Source: Roseospira marina (GTDB lineage: Bacteria; Pseudomonadota; Alphaproteobacteria; Rhodospirillales; Rhodospirillaceae). From it: 64,000 nucleotides of DNA. The position numbers and the translations under genes were made by a program. Location of the stretch: positions 186,001-250,000 of the forward strand of contig NZ_JACIGJ010000001.1 of the NCBI RefSeq assembly GCF_014197855.1, in the 5' to 3' direction. Positions 1-8,950 of the stretch are shown in pieces. Numbering within the stretch: the first letter of the stretch is position 1; every line of letters starts with the position of its first letter. Under the pieces are notes generated by a model. The model was not told where the DNA came from and searched no databases. It worked only from the letters and a program-made list of their open reading frames with translations.

Positions 1-1561
1 ACCGGGGGCCGCCGACCGGTCCGAAGACTCCCTCGCGCATGACCTCCGAGAATCCGAGAATGGCGTTGAGCGGTGTGCGCAGCTCGTGGCTCATCGACGC
101 GAGGAACTCGGACTTGGCCTTGCTGGCCAGCTCCGCGCGCTGCACGGCCGCCTGAAGCGCTCGCTCCGACGCGATACGCTCGGTGATGTCGTTGAGCGTG
201 ATGATCGTGGCGTCGGGGGACAGCGGCGCCTCGCGGTACTCGACGGCGCGTGGTGCGCCCTCGCGGGCCTGGAGGTGCCAGTAGGGGAGGGTGCGCCGGA
301 CCGTCTCGCTCATGTCGGGGCTGTCCAGTTCCGGGGCGGGTGAGACCAGTCCGGCCAACGGCGTTCCGATCACGGCGTCCGGGGCGTGGCCGGTCGCGGA
401 CTGAAAGGCCGGGTTTGCGGCGAGGACACGGCGCTTCCGATCCACGATCAACATGGCTTCCGCGGAGTGCGCGAACACCGCCTCGGTCAGGGACACCAGG
501 GCGAGACGGTTCTCCAGGCGCAGCCGCTGCACCGTCTCGCGCATCAGCAGGTGTCCGGCAACCACGACGCCGACCGCTGTCACCGCACCCCAGAACAGCA
601 GCACCACGTTTTCGCGCAGCCAGTTCAGCAGGTGTTCGAGGTTGGACAGATGCGCGACGACTGCGACTGGAAAGTGCGACGACAGCGCGACGATCTGCTG
701 GCCGCCGGTCACGGAAACCGTGCCCAACTCGGCTCCGGAGGAGACGACGGTCGGCACCGTCGTTCGGAATGCATCCGGCGGCGGGGTGTGCGACGTTCCG
801 ACCGTCAGAATGGGCGTACCATCCAGGGTGGTCAGCGCCACCTGCCGGACCGGTCCATTGACGGCGTGGTGCAGGATGCGTTTTACGCTGCCGGGGTTCA
901 TGGCGACGACGACCAGAAACTGGGGCGAGGCCCAAAGGCTCATGGGAACTGTCGCGCGGGCGCTCGGGTCCGCCGATACGCCGACGACGGGCAGGAAACG
1001 GCCCTGGGTCAGGGTGCCGATCGCGATTCCTCGAAACAGGGCGGATGTGCCCGCCGGGTCCGTGGGTGGGCTAGGGATCCCCAAGGCTCCGCGATCCAGC
1101 CGCCGCCCGACATCGCGCCCCGATGTATCCATTAGGATTTCGCTGTCCCGGTTTACGACCAGAACCTGGCGAATGGATGGGACAAAGCGAATGCTGCGTG
1201 TAACGACCCCTTGAATATCCGGCCAGTCATGGACGATGGGGCCGGGCGCGCCGTCCTCACCGTCCTGGGCGACGGTGCTGGCAACGGTCAGCAACAGAGA
1301 CTCCGCCGATTCCAGTGTGCGCGTGATGCCGTATTCCACCAACCCGCTGGTGACTCGGGCTTCCTCGACCTCCTGCCCGCGCGCCATCAGGGCCACGCCG
1401 AAAACGCCCAGCACGAACAGGAGCAGCACGCCGCTGGCCAGTCCCGCCGTTCCCCACGCCACGGCATTCGGTGCGAGCAGGCGGGGCAGGCTGAACAGGG
1501 TGTAGGCGTGCGCCGGAGGCGCGTCCGCACGTCGAGATCGAGGCGTGCGCCATAGATCCAT
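1..1561 (-). CDS. Sensor histidine kinase with periplasmic sensor and PAS domains (3' end beyond the window)
   Basis: Membrane-bound two-component sensor kinase of which about 520 N-terminal residues are visible. A first membrane segment lies near residues 37-56. It is followed by a periplasmic region of about 250 residues and a second membrane segment near 314-336 (around [19 protein letters not shown]). A PAS domain follows, ending in [12 protein letters not shown], then the phosphoacceptor H-box [14 protein letters not shown] with its His codon at 86-88 (about residue 492). The ATPase domain lies off the left edge. The ATG at 1561 is 10 bp after the stop of the solute-binding protein gene, so the two are probably co-transcribed and the binding protein may present the ligand to this sensor (inference). 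No response regulator is visible. Confidence 0.9.
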   Translation of the reverse strand, partial: MDLWRTPRSRRADAPPAHAYTLFSLPRLLAPNAVAWGTAGLASGVLLLFVLGVFGVALMARGQEVEEARVTSGLVEYGITRTLESAESLLLTVASTVAQDGEDGAPGPIVHDWPDIQGVVTRSIRFVPSIRQVLVVNRDSEILMDTSGRDVGRRLDRGALGIPSPPTDPAGTSALFRGIAIGTLTQGRFLPVVGVSADPSARATVPMSLWASPQFLVVVAMNPGSVKRILHHAVNGPVRQVALTTLDGTPILTVGTSHTPPPDAFRTTVPTVVSSGAELGTVSVTGGQQIVALSSHFPVAVVAHLSNLEHLLNWLRENVVLLFWGAVTAVGVVVAGHLLMRETVQRLRLENRLALVSLTEAVFAHSAEAMLIVDRKRRVLAANPAFQSATGHAPDAVIGTPLAGLVSPAPELDSPDMSETVRRTLPYWHLQAREGAPRAVEYREAPLSPDATIITLNDITERIASERALQAAVQRAELASKAKSEFLASMSHELRTPLNAILGFSEVMREGVFGPVGGPR

Positions 1562-1570
1562 TGTCTGCCC

Positions 1571-2428
1571 CTAGTCGGCCAGGATCGGCAAGAGACCATG
1601 GCGGGTTGCCGCCGCTCGCAGCCGTCCGTCGGCCTTGACCGTCCGCACGAAGGCGTTGATGCGAGCCAGCCACGCGGGGTCACCCAGGGGCACGGCGTAG
1701 GCGTAGTCCGTCGGAGCCACCGGCTCGCTCGGTTTCAGCAGGCGCGCCCAGTCCGTCAGATCGACCATGCGGCGACCGTAGGGATAGTCCGTCATGAAGA
1801 CATCGGCCCGACCGCTGATGACCGCCTCCTCGCGTTCGCGGAACTGATCCACCACCATGAGCTCCGCCTGTTTCAAGCGCGAGCGCATTTCGGGCTCCAT
1901 GTAGGTGCCCTTCTGGACCACGACGACATGCCCCGGCGCGTCGATGTCGGCCCACTGGTCGAACCCTTCTGTATGGCGGTCCACGACGGCGTAGATTCCG
2001 CTGGTCAGGTAGGGCTCCGAAAATGCCATGGACTGCGCGCGGTCTTCGCGCACGCCCACACCATGCATGGCGATATCGCACAGGTCGGAGGTCATGGCTG
2101 CGACGAGCTCGGCGAATGAGCCGTCCACGAACGCCACGGTCACCCCAAGGTCATCCGCCAGGGCATGCGCCATGTCGATGTCGATGCCTTCCAGGGTGCC
2201 GGACCGGGGGTTGCGGTAGGAGATGGAGTAATACCCGGGCCAGATGCAGACTCGGACGGTTCCGCGGGCCTGTATGGCCGCCAGATGATCGACCCGATCC
2301 TCAGCCTGTTCGGCGGCGCCCCCCGTCCCGGCCAGCAGGACCGGGAGGCACACCAAAAACCCGAAAAAGGCGAAACAACGGAGCGGGCCGAGGCTTGTCC
2401 GTTTACAAAACGCCCCTGGAAACATCAT
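1571..2428 (-). CDS. Periplasmic amino-acid-type solute-binding protein (SBP family 3)
   Basis: Extracytoplasmic binding protein of 285 residues. It has a basic N-terminus and a hydrophobic signal segment (FAFFGFLVCLPVLLAGTGGA) followed by the family-3 fold: GTVRVCIWPGYYSISYRN, GIDIDMAHALADDLGVTV, DLCDIAMHGVGVREDRAQ, SEPYLTSGIYAVVDR and VFMTDYPYGRRMVDL. These binding proteins normally serve ABC importers of amino acids, but no permease or ATPase gene is adjacent. Its partner is the histidine kinase 10 bp downstream, which favours a sensory role. I chose the ATG at 2428, which follows purine-rich sequence. A TTG at 2464 would add 12 residues before the signal peptide. Confidence 0.85.
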   Translation of the reverse strand: MMFPGAFCKRTSLGPLRCFAFFGFLVCLPVLLAGTGGAAEQAEDRVDHLAAIQARGTVRVCIWPGYYSISYRNPRSGTLEGIDIDMAHALADDLGVTVAFVDGSFAELVAAMTSDLCDIAMHGVGVREDRAQSMAFSEPYLTSGIYAVVDRHTEGFDQWADIDAPGHVVVVQKGTYMEPEMRSRLKQAELMVVDQFREREEAVISGRADVFMTDYPYGRRMVDLTDWARLLKPSEPVAPTDYAYAVPLGDPAWLARINAFVRTVKADGRLRAAATRHGLLPILAD

Positions 2429-2837
2429 GACCCTGTCCTGCCTCAGCGTGTGCGCACCAAGCAAAAACGGGTATCAAGACGTCCGTGCCCGCGTATCAGA
2501 TTTTGGTTTGGAAAGGAGGCGATCCGTTTCTATTCGGCGGACGCTGATCTGGCCCCGTGACGACTTGTCATCTCCCCCCAAGGAGACGCTGAGTAGCGTA
2601 TCGGTGAACCCGGAGCGAGTCGAGCGGAAGTTGGTGAGGGACGGGGCAGGGGGCGCCGCTGCCGCTGCGGTCCCGCGGACGCCGCCGGTCTTCTGAGGAA
2701 CGGCCAAAATCTAATTTTTTGTAAATCAAGGCGTTAGGAAGGAACGCGCGTGTGCGATTCGTTCTCGGACACAGATCATCCGCCGCCTTGGTGCGGTCCG
2801 CTGTGTGTCGATACCCAGAAAAAACGAGTCGGAGGGG
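2429..2837. other. Intergenic region, no gene recognised
   Basis: About 400 bp between the solute-binding protein gene and the small ribbon-helix-helix gene, both on the minus strand. Short open frames here have no recognisable domain. There is an AT-rich patch near 2707-2730 (a run of T and A after ctaatt), and an imperfect inverted repeat near 2768-2811 (acacag / ctgtgt) lies just downstream of the small gene. The region probably holds the promoter of the binding-protein/kinase pair, but I cannot place its -10 and -35 elements. Confidence 0.4.
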
Positions 2838-3050
2838 TTAACTGTTGGCGACGCGCAAGCAGGGGCGCTCATCGTCGTTCCGTAGAATGGAATCAACGGT
2901 CTCGTGATACAATTCCCAAGTTTCGCAGAAGTCGGTGACGGCTTGGCGGACACAATCCGCGAACTCGCGATCCGAACGCTTGGCGATGGTACGGACACGC
3001 GCAAGGAGTTCAGGCGGAACCATGGTCGTCAGGGTGGAGTCCTCAGTCAT
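2838..3050 (-). CDS. Small ribbon-helix-helix (CopG/Arc-like) putative DNA-binding protein
   Basis: Seventy-residue acidic protein. Residues 6-40 (TLTTMVPPELLARVRTIAK followed by SDREFADCVRQAVTDF) fit the beta-helix-helix pattern of ribbon-helix-helix repressors: a short strand, VPPELLARV as helix 1 and DREFADCVRQAVTDFCE as helix 2. Such proteins are usually antitoxins or small autoregulators. No toxin gene (ParE, RelE or PIN type) lies on either side, so the cellular partner is unknown. The flanks are AT-rich compared with the rest of the window. The assignment is from pattern only. Confidence 0.5.
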   Translation of the reverse strand: MTEDSTLTTMVPPELLARVRTIAKRSDREFADCVRQAVTDFCETWELYHETVDSILRNDDERPCLRVANS

Positions 3051-3270
3051 GACCGGACGTCCCTTCTTGCGTTTACGTCATCTGGAGGTCATACGACACA
3101 CTCAAACACGCGCGGCGTCGCTTTTAAACACGCGTTGCATAAGTCTTATGCCACAAGAAAGGCATGTTCGTCGATGATTGTATAGGGTTGTTTGAGCTTA
3201 TGTGTAACGGTGATAATTACCTAGAGTGGGTTCTTGGCGTATTCGTGCGCGATATAAGAGATGAAATGGC

Positions 3271-5463
3271 ATGGCACGCAGGGTGAGTGGAACCGGGGGG
3301 GATTGCGCCACGGGGACCCGGCGTCGCCGATCGGGTGGGTCCCGTACCTCTCCTTCGACTCAGGACACGACAAAGCGGACGTCGGCGGGGAAGGCCCCGA
3401 GCAAGGCCCCGAGCAAGGCTAAGAGCACGGCCCCGGGCAAGGCCAAGAGTAAGGCGAAGACAAGCCGGAACGCGGCGGGTCCGCCGAAACAGGCTGGACC
3501 CCGACCGTCGACAAAAAAGCCGGCGCAAAAGGCGGCACCGAAACGAAAAACCGCCGGAACGACGTCCAAAGCCGCGACGCCGAAGACGCCCGGCGCGACG
3601 CGGGCGGCCCGTAAGGCAACCGCCCGTCGGCCGCGGCGGTCGGCGCCCCGGCGGCGGACGGCGGCTCGGGGGCGGTTTCGGGCCTGGCCGGTGGTCCAAT
3701 GGGGCCTTGTGGCCAGCATCTGGAGCGTTGTGGCGCTCGGCTGCGTCATTCTGTTCTACGCCTACGACCTGCCCGACATTGGGGACGCGACGGCGCGCGT
3801 GCGCCCGGCCGGAATCACGGTGGAGGCGGCGGACGGGACGCCGCTGGCCGTGGCCGGCGAGGTCTACGGCGATCCGGTGAGCGTGGAGACCGCGCCGCCG
3901 ATCCTGGTGAAGGCCGTGCTGGCCACGGAGGATCGGCGCTTTCGCGACCATTGGGGCGTGGACCCTCTCGGCGTCGCCCGCGCGATGGTCGTTAACGTGA
4001 GGGCCGGCCATGTGGTGCAGGGCGGCAGCACCATCACCCAGCAGGTCGCCAAGACCCTGTTTCTGACCAACGACCGTACGCTGCGCCGCAAGGTGCAGGA
4101 GGTTCTGCTCGCACTGTGGCTCGAAGCGACCTTCAGCAAGGATCAGATCCTCGGCCTGTACCTGAACCGCGTGTACCTGGGGGCGGGCGTATGGGGCATG
4201 GACGCGGCCGCGCGGCGCTACTTCCGCCGTCCGTTGCGTGAGATCACCCCCTATCAGGCGGCGGTGTTGGCCGGCCTGATGAAGGCCCCGTCGCGCTACA
4301 ATCCGGCGGCCAACCCGGATCAGGCGCACGCGCGCGCCCTGGAGGTGCTGGGCAACCTGGTCGAGACGGGGGTGCTGACCCAGGCGGAGGCGGCGCGACT
4401 CGCGGCGGAGGGCCGGCCGTCCCTGGCCTTGGCGCGGGGCGCGGGCAGCGGGGCGCGCTACTTCACCGACTGGGTGCTGGACAACGTGCGGGGGTACGTC
4501 GGCGTGTTCGACCGGGATCTGCGGGTGCGGACCACCCTGGAACCGGCGGCCCAGGCGGCGGCGGAGGCGGCGCTGGCGGGGGTTCTGAACGACCCGGACA
4601 CGCGGGCGCGCGGCGCCACGCAGGGCGCGGTCGTGGTGCTGGATCCGCAGGGCGCGGTGCTGGCGATGGTGGGCGGAAAATCCTGGCGGGACAGTCCGTT
4701 CAACCGCGCCGTTCAGGCGCGCCGGCAACCGGGATCCGCCTTCAAGCCGATGGTCTGGCTGGCCGGGCTGGAGGCCGGCCTGACCCCGGACACCCGGATC
4801 GAGGACGCGCCGGTGTCCGTGGGCGGGTGGTCGCCGCGCAACGCTAACGGGCGCTATCGCGGACCTGTCACCATGGCCGATGCGCTGGCGGCGTCCATCA
4901 ACACCGTGGCGGTGCGGATCGCCATGCAGGCGGGCCGCGACCGGGTGGCGCGCGTGGCTCGGCGCCTCGGCCTGACGGCGGTGGACGGCGCAGATGCGTC
5001 GATGGTGCTGGGCACCAGCGAGGTGTCGCCCCTCGATCTCACGGCGGCCTACGCGCCGTTCGTGAACGGCGGGTATGCGGCCATCCCCCACGGTGTGGCG
5101 CGGGTGGATGCGCGCGACGGCACGGCGGTGTACGCCCGGCGTCGGCAGGGCGACCCGCCGCGCGTGGTGGCGCCGGACCATGTGGAGGCCATGCGCGCGA
5201 TGCTGCGGGGGGTGGTGGCCTATGGCACCGGACGGTCGGCGCAGCCGGCGGCCGCGCGGGGTCTGACGGCCTACGGCAAGACCGGCACGACGCAGGACTA
5301 TCGTGATGCCTGGTTTGTTGGGTTTGTGCGGGACGGCGTCGGTCGAGCCGCCGTGGCCGGGGTCTGGATCGGCGACGATGACGGCCGGCCCATGAACCAC
5401 CTCGGGGGCGGCGGCCCGGCGGCCGCCGTGTTCCGGTCCCTGTTCGAACGCTGGCGGCCGTGA
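3271..5463 (+). CDS. Class A penicillin-binding protein 1A-type (transglycosylase/transpeptidase)
   Basis: Bifunctional peptidoglycan polymerase of 730 residues. An unusually long cytoplasmic tail (residues 1-145) is rich in Lys, Ala, Pro and Arg and contains repeats such as KAPSKAPSKAK. One membrane segment follows (WGLVASIWSVVALGCVILFYAYDL). The GT51 glycosyltransferase domain shows ATEDRRFRDHWGVD with the catalytic Glu, GGSTITQQVAKTLFL and LGLYLNRVYLGAGVWG. The transpeptidase domain shows the SxxK motif in GSAFKPMVW, SxN in SINTVAVRIA and KTG in YGKTGTTQDYRDAWFVGF. All catalytic motifs are intact. The gene is monocistronic or leads into the J-domain gene 96 bp later. Confidence 0.92.
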   Translation: MARRVSGTGGDCATGTRRRRSGGSRTSPSTQDTTKRTSAGKAPSKAPSKAKSTAPGKAKSKAKTSRNAAGPPKQAGPRPSTKKPAQKAAPKRKTAGTTSKAATPKTPGATRAARKATARRPRRSAPRRRTAARGRFRAWPVVQWGLVASIWSVVALGCVILFYAYDLPDIGDATARVRPAGITVEAADGTPLAVAGEVYGDPVSVETAPPILVKAVLATEDRRFRDHWGVDPLGVARAMVVNVRAGHVVQGGSTITQQVAKTLFLTNDRTLRRKVQEVLLALWLEATFSKDQILGLYLNRVYLGAGVWGMDAAARRYFRRPLREITPYQAAVLAGLMKAPSRYNPAANPDQAHARALEVLGNLVETGVLTQAEAARLAAEGRPSLALARGAGSGARYFTDWVLDNVRGYVGVFDRDLRVRTTLEPAAQAAAEAALAGVLNDPDTRARGATQGAVVVLDPQGAVLAMVGGKSWRDSPFNRAVQARRQPGSAFKPMVWLAGLEAGLTPDTRIEDAPVSVGGWSPRNANGRYRGPVTMADALAASINTVAVRIAMQAGRDRVARVARRLGLTAVDGADASMVLGTSEVSPLDLTAAYAPFVNGGYAAIPHGVARVDARDGTAVYARRRQGDPPRVVAPDHVEAMRAMLRGVVAYGTGRSAQPAAARGLTAYGKTGTTQDYRDAWFVGFVRDGVGRAAVAGVWIGDDDGRPMNHLGGGGPAAAVFRSLFERWRP

Positions 5464-5559
5464 GCGCGCGCCTCCGCCGTCGGGCGACGGGATCGCGTCG
5501 GCGGTCCGCGCGCGGCGCCGCTTGTCACCGGGCCGGGCGATCCCCATAGTAGGCCGATC

Positions 5560-6213
5560 ATGGTCGCTCACGGACGGAAATCGGGTGCTCAGGGCGCCAC
5601 CGCCCGACGCCGCCGGCCGGACCGCCTGACGGACCTGGACGATCTCCTGGGGTTCGCCGACGGACGCGCCGCGACGTCGTCTCAGCCGCTGTGCGAGTTT
5701 CCCGGGTGTTCAGAGCCGGGGGAACATCGCGCACCGAAGGACCGCAGCCTCGGCAGCTACTATAGATTTTGCCTCGAGCATGTTCGCGCCTATAATAAGG
5801 CGTGGAACTACTATGCGGGTATGGACGCGGACGAGATCGAACGCCACGTTCGGACCTCGACCATCTGGGACCGCCCGACATGGCGCATGGGCTCGGTCAG
5901 CCAGGGCGGCCCGCATCGCCTGGATCCGGAGTCGTTTCACGACCCGATGGGGATTTTCGCGGCGGCGCGCGAGGCCGAGCATCGGCATGCGCAGGAAGCG
6001 GCCAGCCCGTTCGGCCGCGACAGCAAGGAAAATCGCGCCTTGCGGGAGCTGGAGCTGGCGTGGCCGATCACCCGAACCGAGTTGCGGGCACGCTACAAGG
6101 TGTTGGTCAAGCGCCATCACCCGGATGCGAACAACGGCGCCAAGGACGCCGAGGAGCGATTCAAACGGGTCAGCGAGGCCTACCACGTGCTCCTAGCGGT
6201 GGTGTCCGACTAG
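5560..6213 (+). CDS. J-domain (DnaJ-like) protein upstream of cobS
   Basis: Protein of 217 residues with a C-terminal J domain (about 158-215): RALRELELAWPITRTELRARY, then the diagnostic HPD in KRHHPDAN, then EERFKRVSEAYHVLL. The N-terminal part has a Cys-containing stretch (CEFPGCSEPGEHRAPKDR) followed by YRFCLEHVRAYNKAWNYY, a pattern I associate with the DnaJ-like protein that commonly precedes cobS in alphaproteobacteria. It probably acts as a co-chaperone recruiting DnaK. Its link to cobalt chelatase is known only by gene neighbourhood. The ATG at 5560 gives the full domain layout. Confidence 0.85.
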   Translation: MVAHGRKSGAQGATARRRRPDRLTDLDDLLGFADGRAATSSQPLCEFPGCSEPGEHRAPKDRSLGSYYRFCLEHVRAYNKAWNYYAGMDADEIERHVRTSTIWDRPTWRMGSVSQGGPHRLDPESFHDPMGIFAAAREAEHRHAQEAASPFGRDSKENRALRELELAWPITRTELRARYKVLVKRHHPDANNGAKDAEERFKRVSEAYHVLLAVVSD

Positions 6214-6268
6214 GCGGAAAGCGGTTTCCACCGCGCCGGCTCATGGATTACTCTCCGCCAACTTTTTT
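6213..6268 (+). terminator. Hairpin region with T-run between the J-domain gene and cobS
   Basis: GGCGGA at 6213-6218 pairs with TCCGCC at 6254-6259, followed within three bases by six T residues. A perfect inner hairpin (GCGGT/ACCGC, 6221-6234) sits in between. It could be a partial terminator or attenuator that lowers cobS expression relative to the J-domain gene. The long, branched loop makes a classical terminator uncertain. Confidence 0.4.
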
Positions 6269-6293
6269 GATCTCCGTGACATGAGGACATTCG

Positions 6294-7280
6294 ATGGATA
6301 TCCAGGCCGAACCTCTCCTGGACAAGCCGGATACGACGGTTTCGGTGCGCGATGCGTTCGGCATCGATTCGGATATGACGGTGCCTGCGTTCGAGCGCCG
6401 GACCGAGCATGTGCCAGATTTCGATTCCAACTATCGTTTTGACCGGGACACCACGCTGGCGATTTTGGCCGGCTTCGCGCACAACCGTCGCGTGATGATC
6501 CAGGGCTACCACGGCACCGGCAAGTCCACCCACATCGAGCAGGTGGCTGCGCGCCTGAACTGGCCGTGCATCCGGGTGAACCTCGACAGCCACGTCAGCC
6601 GCATCGATCTGGTCGGCAAGGACGCCATCGTGTTGCGCGACGGCTTGCAGGTGACCGAGTTCCGCGAGGGGATTCTGCCGTGGGCGCTGCAACACGCCTG
6701 CGCCCTGGTGTTCGACGAGTACGATGCCGGCCGTCCCGACGTGATGTTCGTGATCCAGCGCGTGCTGGAGGTGGAGGGCCGCCTGACCCTTCTGGACCAG
6801 AACAAGGTGATCCGGCCGCACCCGTCGTTCCGCCTGTTCGCCACCGCCAACACGGTGGGCCTGGGCGACACGACGGGCCTGTATCACGGTACCCAGCAGA
6901 TCAATCAGGGCCAGATGGACCGGTGGAACATCGTCGCCACCCTGAACTATCTGGATCATGACGCCGAGGTGGAGATTTCCGCTGCCAAGCGGCCGGAGTA
7001 CGACACGCCCGAGGGGCGCAAGGTGCTCAGCCAGATGGTGGCCGTGGCCGATCTGACCCGCAACGGCTTCATCAACGGCGACATCTCGACCGTCATGAGC
7101 CCCCGGACGGTTCTGACCTGGGCGGAGAACGCCACCATCTTCGGCGATCTGGCCTTTGCGTTCCGCGTCACCTTCCTGAACAAGTGCGACGAGACCGAAC
7201 GCCCGTTGATCGCCGAGTATTATCAGCGGTGTTTCGGTGCCGAACTGCGGGAAAGCGCGGCCAACCTGACCGTGACCTGA
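6294..7280 (+). CDS. cobS: Aerobic cobaltochelatase subunit CobS
   Basis: AAA+ ATPase subunit of the CobNST chelatase, which inserts cobalt into hydrogenobyrinic acid a,c-diamide in aerobic cobalamin synthesis. It has 328 residues, the usual length. Walker A is GYHGTGKST (71-79), Walker B is ALVFDEYD and the sensor-1 region is [18 protein letters not shown]. The N-terminal [15 protein letters not shown] and [11 protein letters not shown] are typical of CobS. CobS works with CobT, normally encoded immediately downstream. Here the next gene is on the opposite strand and is urease-like, so cobT must lie elsewhere or be missing. Confidence 0.95.
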   Translation: MDIQAEPLLDKPDTTVSVRDAFGIDSDMTVPAFERRTEHVPDFDSNYRFDRDTTLAILAGFAHNRRVMIQGYHGTGKSTHIEQVAARLNWPCIRVNLDSHVSRIDLVGKDAIVLRDGLQVTEFREGILPWALQHACALVFDEYDAGRPDVMFVIQRVLEVEGRLTLLDQNKVIRPHPSFRLFATANTVGLGDTTGLYHGTQQINQGQMDRWNIVATLNYLDHDAEVEISAAKRPEYDTPEGRKVLSQMVAVADLTRNGFINGDISTVMSPRTVLTWAENATIFGDLAFAFRVTFLNKCDETERPLIAEYYQRCFGAELRESAANLTVT

Positions 7281-7281
7281 G

Positions 7282-7334
7282 GATCGGACGGGGCGCGGTG
7301 CGGCGTCCGTCCCGCGCCCCCCGAACGCCCGATC
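7282..7334. terminator. Long inverted repeat between convergent cobS and ureC-like gene
   Basis: An outer stem GATCGG/CCGATC (7282-7287, 7329-7334) and an inner stem GGGGCGCGG/CCGCGCCCC (7290-7298, 7312-7320) form a strong GC hairpin straddling the gap between two convergent genes. It overlaps the end of the ureC-like gene. There is no T-run, so it may be a factor-dependent or bidirectional transcript end. Confidence 0.45.
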
Positions 7335-8946
7335 AGAACAGGAAATACCGCTGGGTCAGCGGCCGCTCCGCCACCGGCGGGACCGTTAGGGGTGCGCCAT
7401 CAAGGCGGACCGTGCCCGTGGCGCGATCGACCTCCAGCGTCGGCCTAGCCGTGTTCAGGATCATGTCGGCCTTCGTGACCGAGCGACAGCCGGAGACCGG
7501 CACCAGGGTCTTGCGCAGGCCCAGCGTTCCCCCCAGCACCGTGGCAATGGCCTCATGCGAGACGAAGGTCACGCTGCTTTGGGTCAGCGCCCGCCCGAAG
7601 GCGCCGAAGCTCCGTCGCAGGACGGCCGGATCCCGGTCGGATGCCCTGGGCTGTGCGTCGCCGGGCCCGGCCAGGACAACGCTTCCGCCCTTGAGGACCA
7701 GGGCAGGTTTCGCGCCGAAGAACGCCGGGTCCCACAGCACCAGATCGGCAAGCCGCCCGGCGGCGATGGCGCCGACATGTTCCGCGACACCATGCGCCAG
7801 GGCCGGATTGATGGTGTACTTCGCCAGCGTGCGACGGACCCGGATGTTGTCGTTGTCGCCCCTCTCCTCCGGTAGGCGGCCGCGCAGCGCCTTCATGGCG
7901 TGGGTATTTTGCCACGCGCGGGCGATCAATCCGCCGTCCTCGACCGGCGCCTGGGCGCCCGACCCCAGGATCGATAGTGCGCCCATGTCATGAAGGATCG
8001 TCGCCGCGCCAAAGGCTCCGGTGGCGGCGCTTCCCGGCAGAACCGTTGCCGATTGGCAAAAGGCCAGGCCGTCCAGGGCCAGACCGTCGGACGCGGCGGG
8101 GCCGCCGCGCAGGGATGGGTCCGACACCACGGCATGCACGGTCTGGTCGCCAAACGCCTCCAGGCTGGTCTCAGCGAATCCGCTCTCGTTGAGGCGGTCG
8201 AGGTGGCAGACGACCTGCACATTCAGGCGCTCGGCCACGGACAAACAGCACGCGATGGCGCTCGGCGTGGCACCCCAGGCCTCATGCAGGGTCAGGCCGA
8301 TGGCGCCGGCGGAAATCTGCTCCTCCAGGGCCCCGGGCCGGCTCGCGCTGCCTTTGCCATAGAAGCCGAGGTTCACGGGCAGGCCATCCGCCGCCTGGAG
8401 CATGCGCCACAGATGCCAGGGGCCGGGCGTGCTGGCGCCCGCGCGGGAGCCGGCGGTCGGTCCCGTGCCGCCGCCCAGCATCGTCGTGATGCCGGAGGCC
8501 AAAGCGTCGTCGATCTGGCGCGGGTCGAGCCACGTCACCAGCGCATCGACCCCGCCCGGCGTGACGAGGCGGCCGGCCGCATCGACGATCTCAGTCCCCG
8601 GGCCGATGACGATGTCGATATCCGGCTGGGTGTCCGGATTGCCGGCGGCGCCGATAGCCTCGATACGGCCGTCCTTGATTCCGATATCCGCCTTTTCGAT
8701 GCGCTCGGCATCCAGGATCAGGGCGTTTGCGATCACCGTGTCGACGGCCGCCTGTCCGCGCCATGTCTGGGATTGCCCCATGCCGTCGCGAACCACACCG
8801 CCGGCGCCGACGGTCACTTCCTCGCCGGGGGTGGTCCGGTCGCGCTCGACCTCAATGACGAGGTCGGTGTCGGCCAGCCGGACGCGGTCCCCCACCGTGG
8901 GGCCGTACTGCGCGGCATAGGCGCCGCGATCCATCACGTGGGCCAT
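7333..8946 (-). CDS. Urease alpha-subunit homologue lacking the nickel active site (probable pseudo-enzyme)
   Basis: Clearly homologous to UreC along its full length: YGPTVGDRVRLADTDL at the start, VRDGMGQ, ADIGIKDGRIEAIG, GITTMLGGGTGPTAG, GDNDNIRVRR, AKYTINPALAHG, DPAFFGAKP and the C-terminal QRYFLF. The active site is gone. The two His of the HIHW motif are Leu136 and Thr138, the carbamylated Lys of GLKIHEDWG is Thr219, the HAPD His is lost and the SSDSQ Asp is replaced (GSGAQ). About 40 residues that carry the catalytic flap and CHHLD are deleted. Only His221 and His248 remain of the catalytic set. The length is 537 instead of about 567 residues. The frame is open with no stops, so this is not ordinary decay. 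It cannot be a normal urease. Homology is certain, function unknown. Confidence 0.85.
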   Translation of the reverse strand: MAHVMDRGAYAAQYGPTVGDRVRLADTDLVIEVERDRTTPGEEVTVGAGGVVRDGMGQSQTWRGQAAVDTVIANALILDAERIEKADIGIKDGRIEAIGAAGNPDTQPDIDIVIGPGTEIVDAAGRLVTPGGVDALVTWLDPRQIDDALASGITTMLGGGTGPTAGSRAGASTPGPWHLWRMLQAADGLPVNLGFYGKGSASRPGALEEQISAGAIGLTLHEAWGATPSAIACCLSVAERLNVQVVCHLDRLNESGFAETSLEAFGDQTVHAVVSDPSLRGGPAASDGLALDGLAFCQSATVLPGSAATGAFGAATILHDMGALSILGSGAQAPVEDGGLIARAWQNTHAMKALRGRLPEERGDNDNIRVRRTLAKYTINPALAHGVAEHVGAIAAGRLADLVLWDPAFFGAKPALVLKGGSVVLAGPGDAQPRASDRDPAVLRRSFGAFGRALTQSSVTFVSHEAIATVLGGTLGLRKTLVPVSGCRSVTKADMILNTARPTLEVDRATGTVRLDGAPLTVPPVAERPLTQRYFLF

Positions 8947-8950
8947 GCGT

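Noticed and set aside
3217-5571. Minus-strand open frame of 784 codons opposite the penicillin-binding protein
   Set aside because: It is antisense to a gene with intact catalytic motifs. The translation is low-complexity Arg/His/Pro without any recognisable fold.
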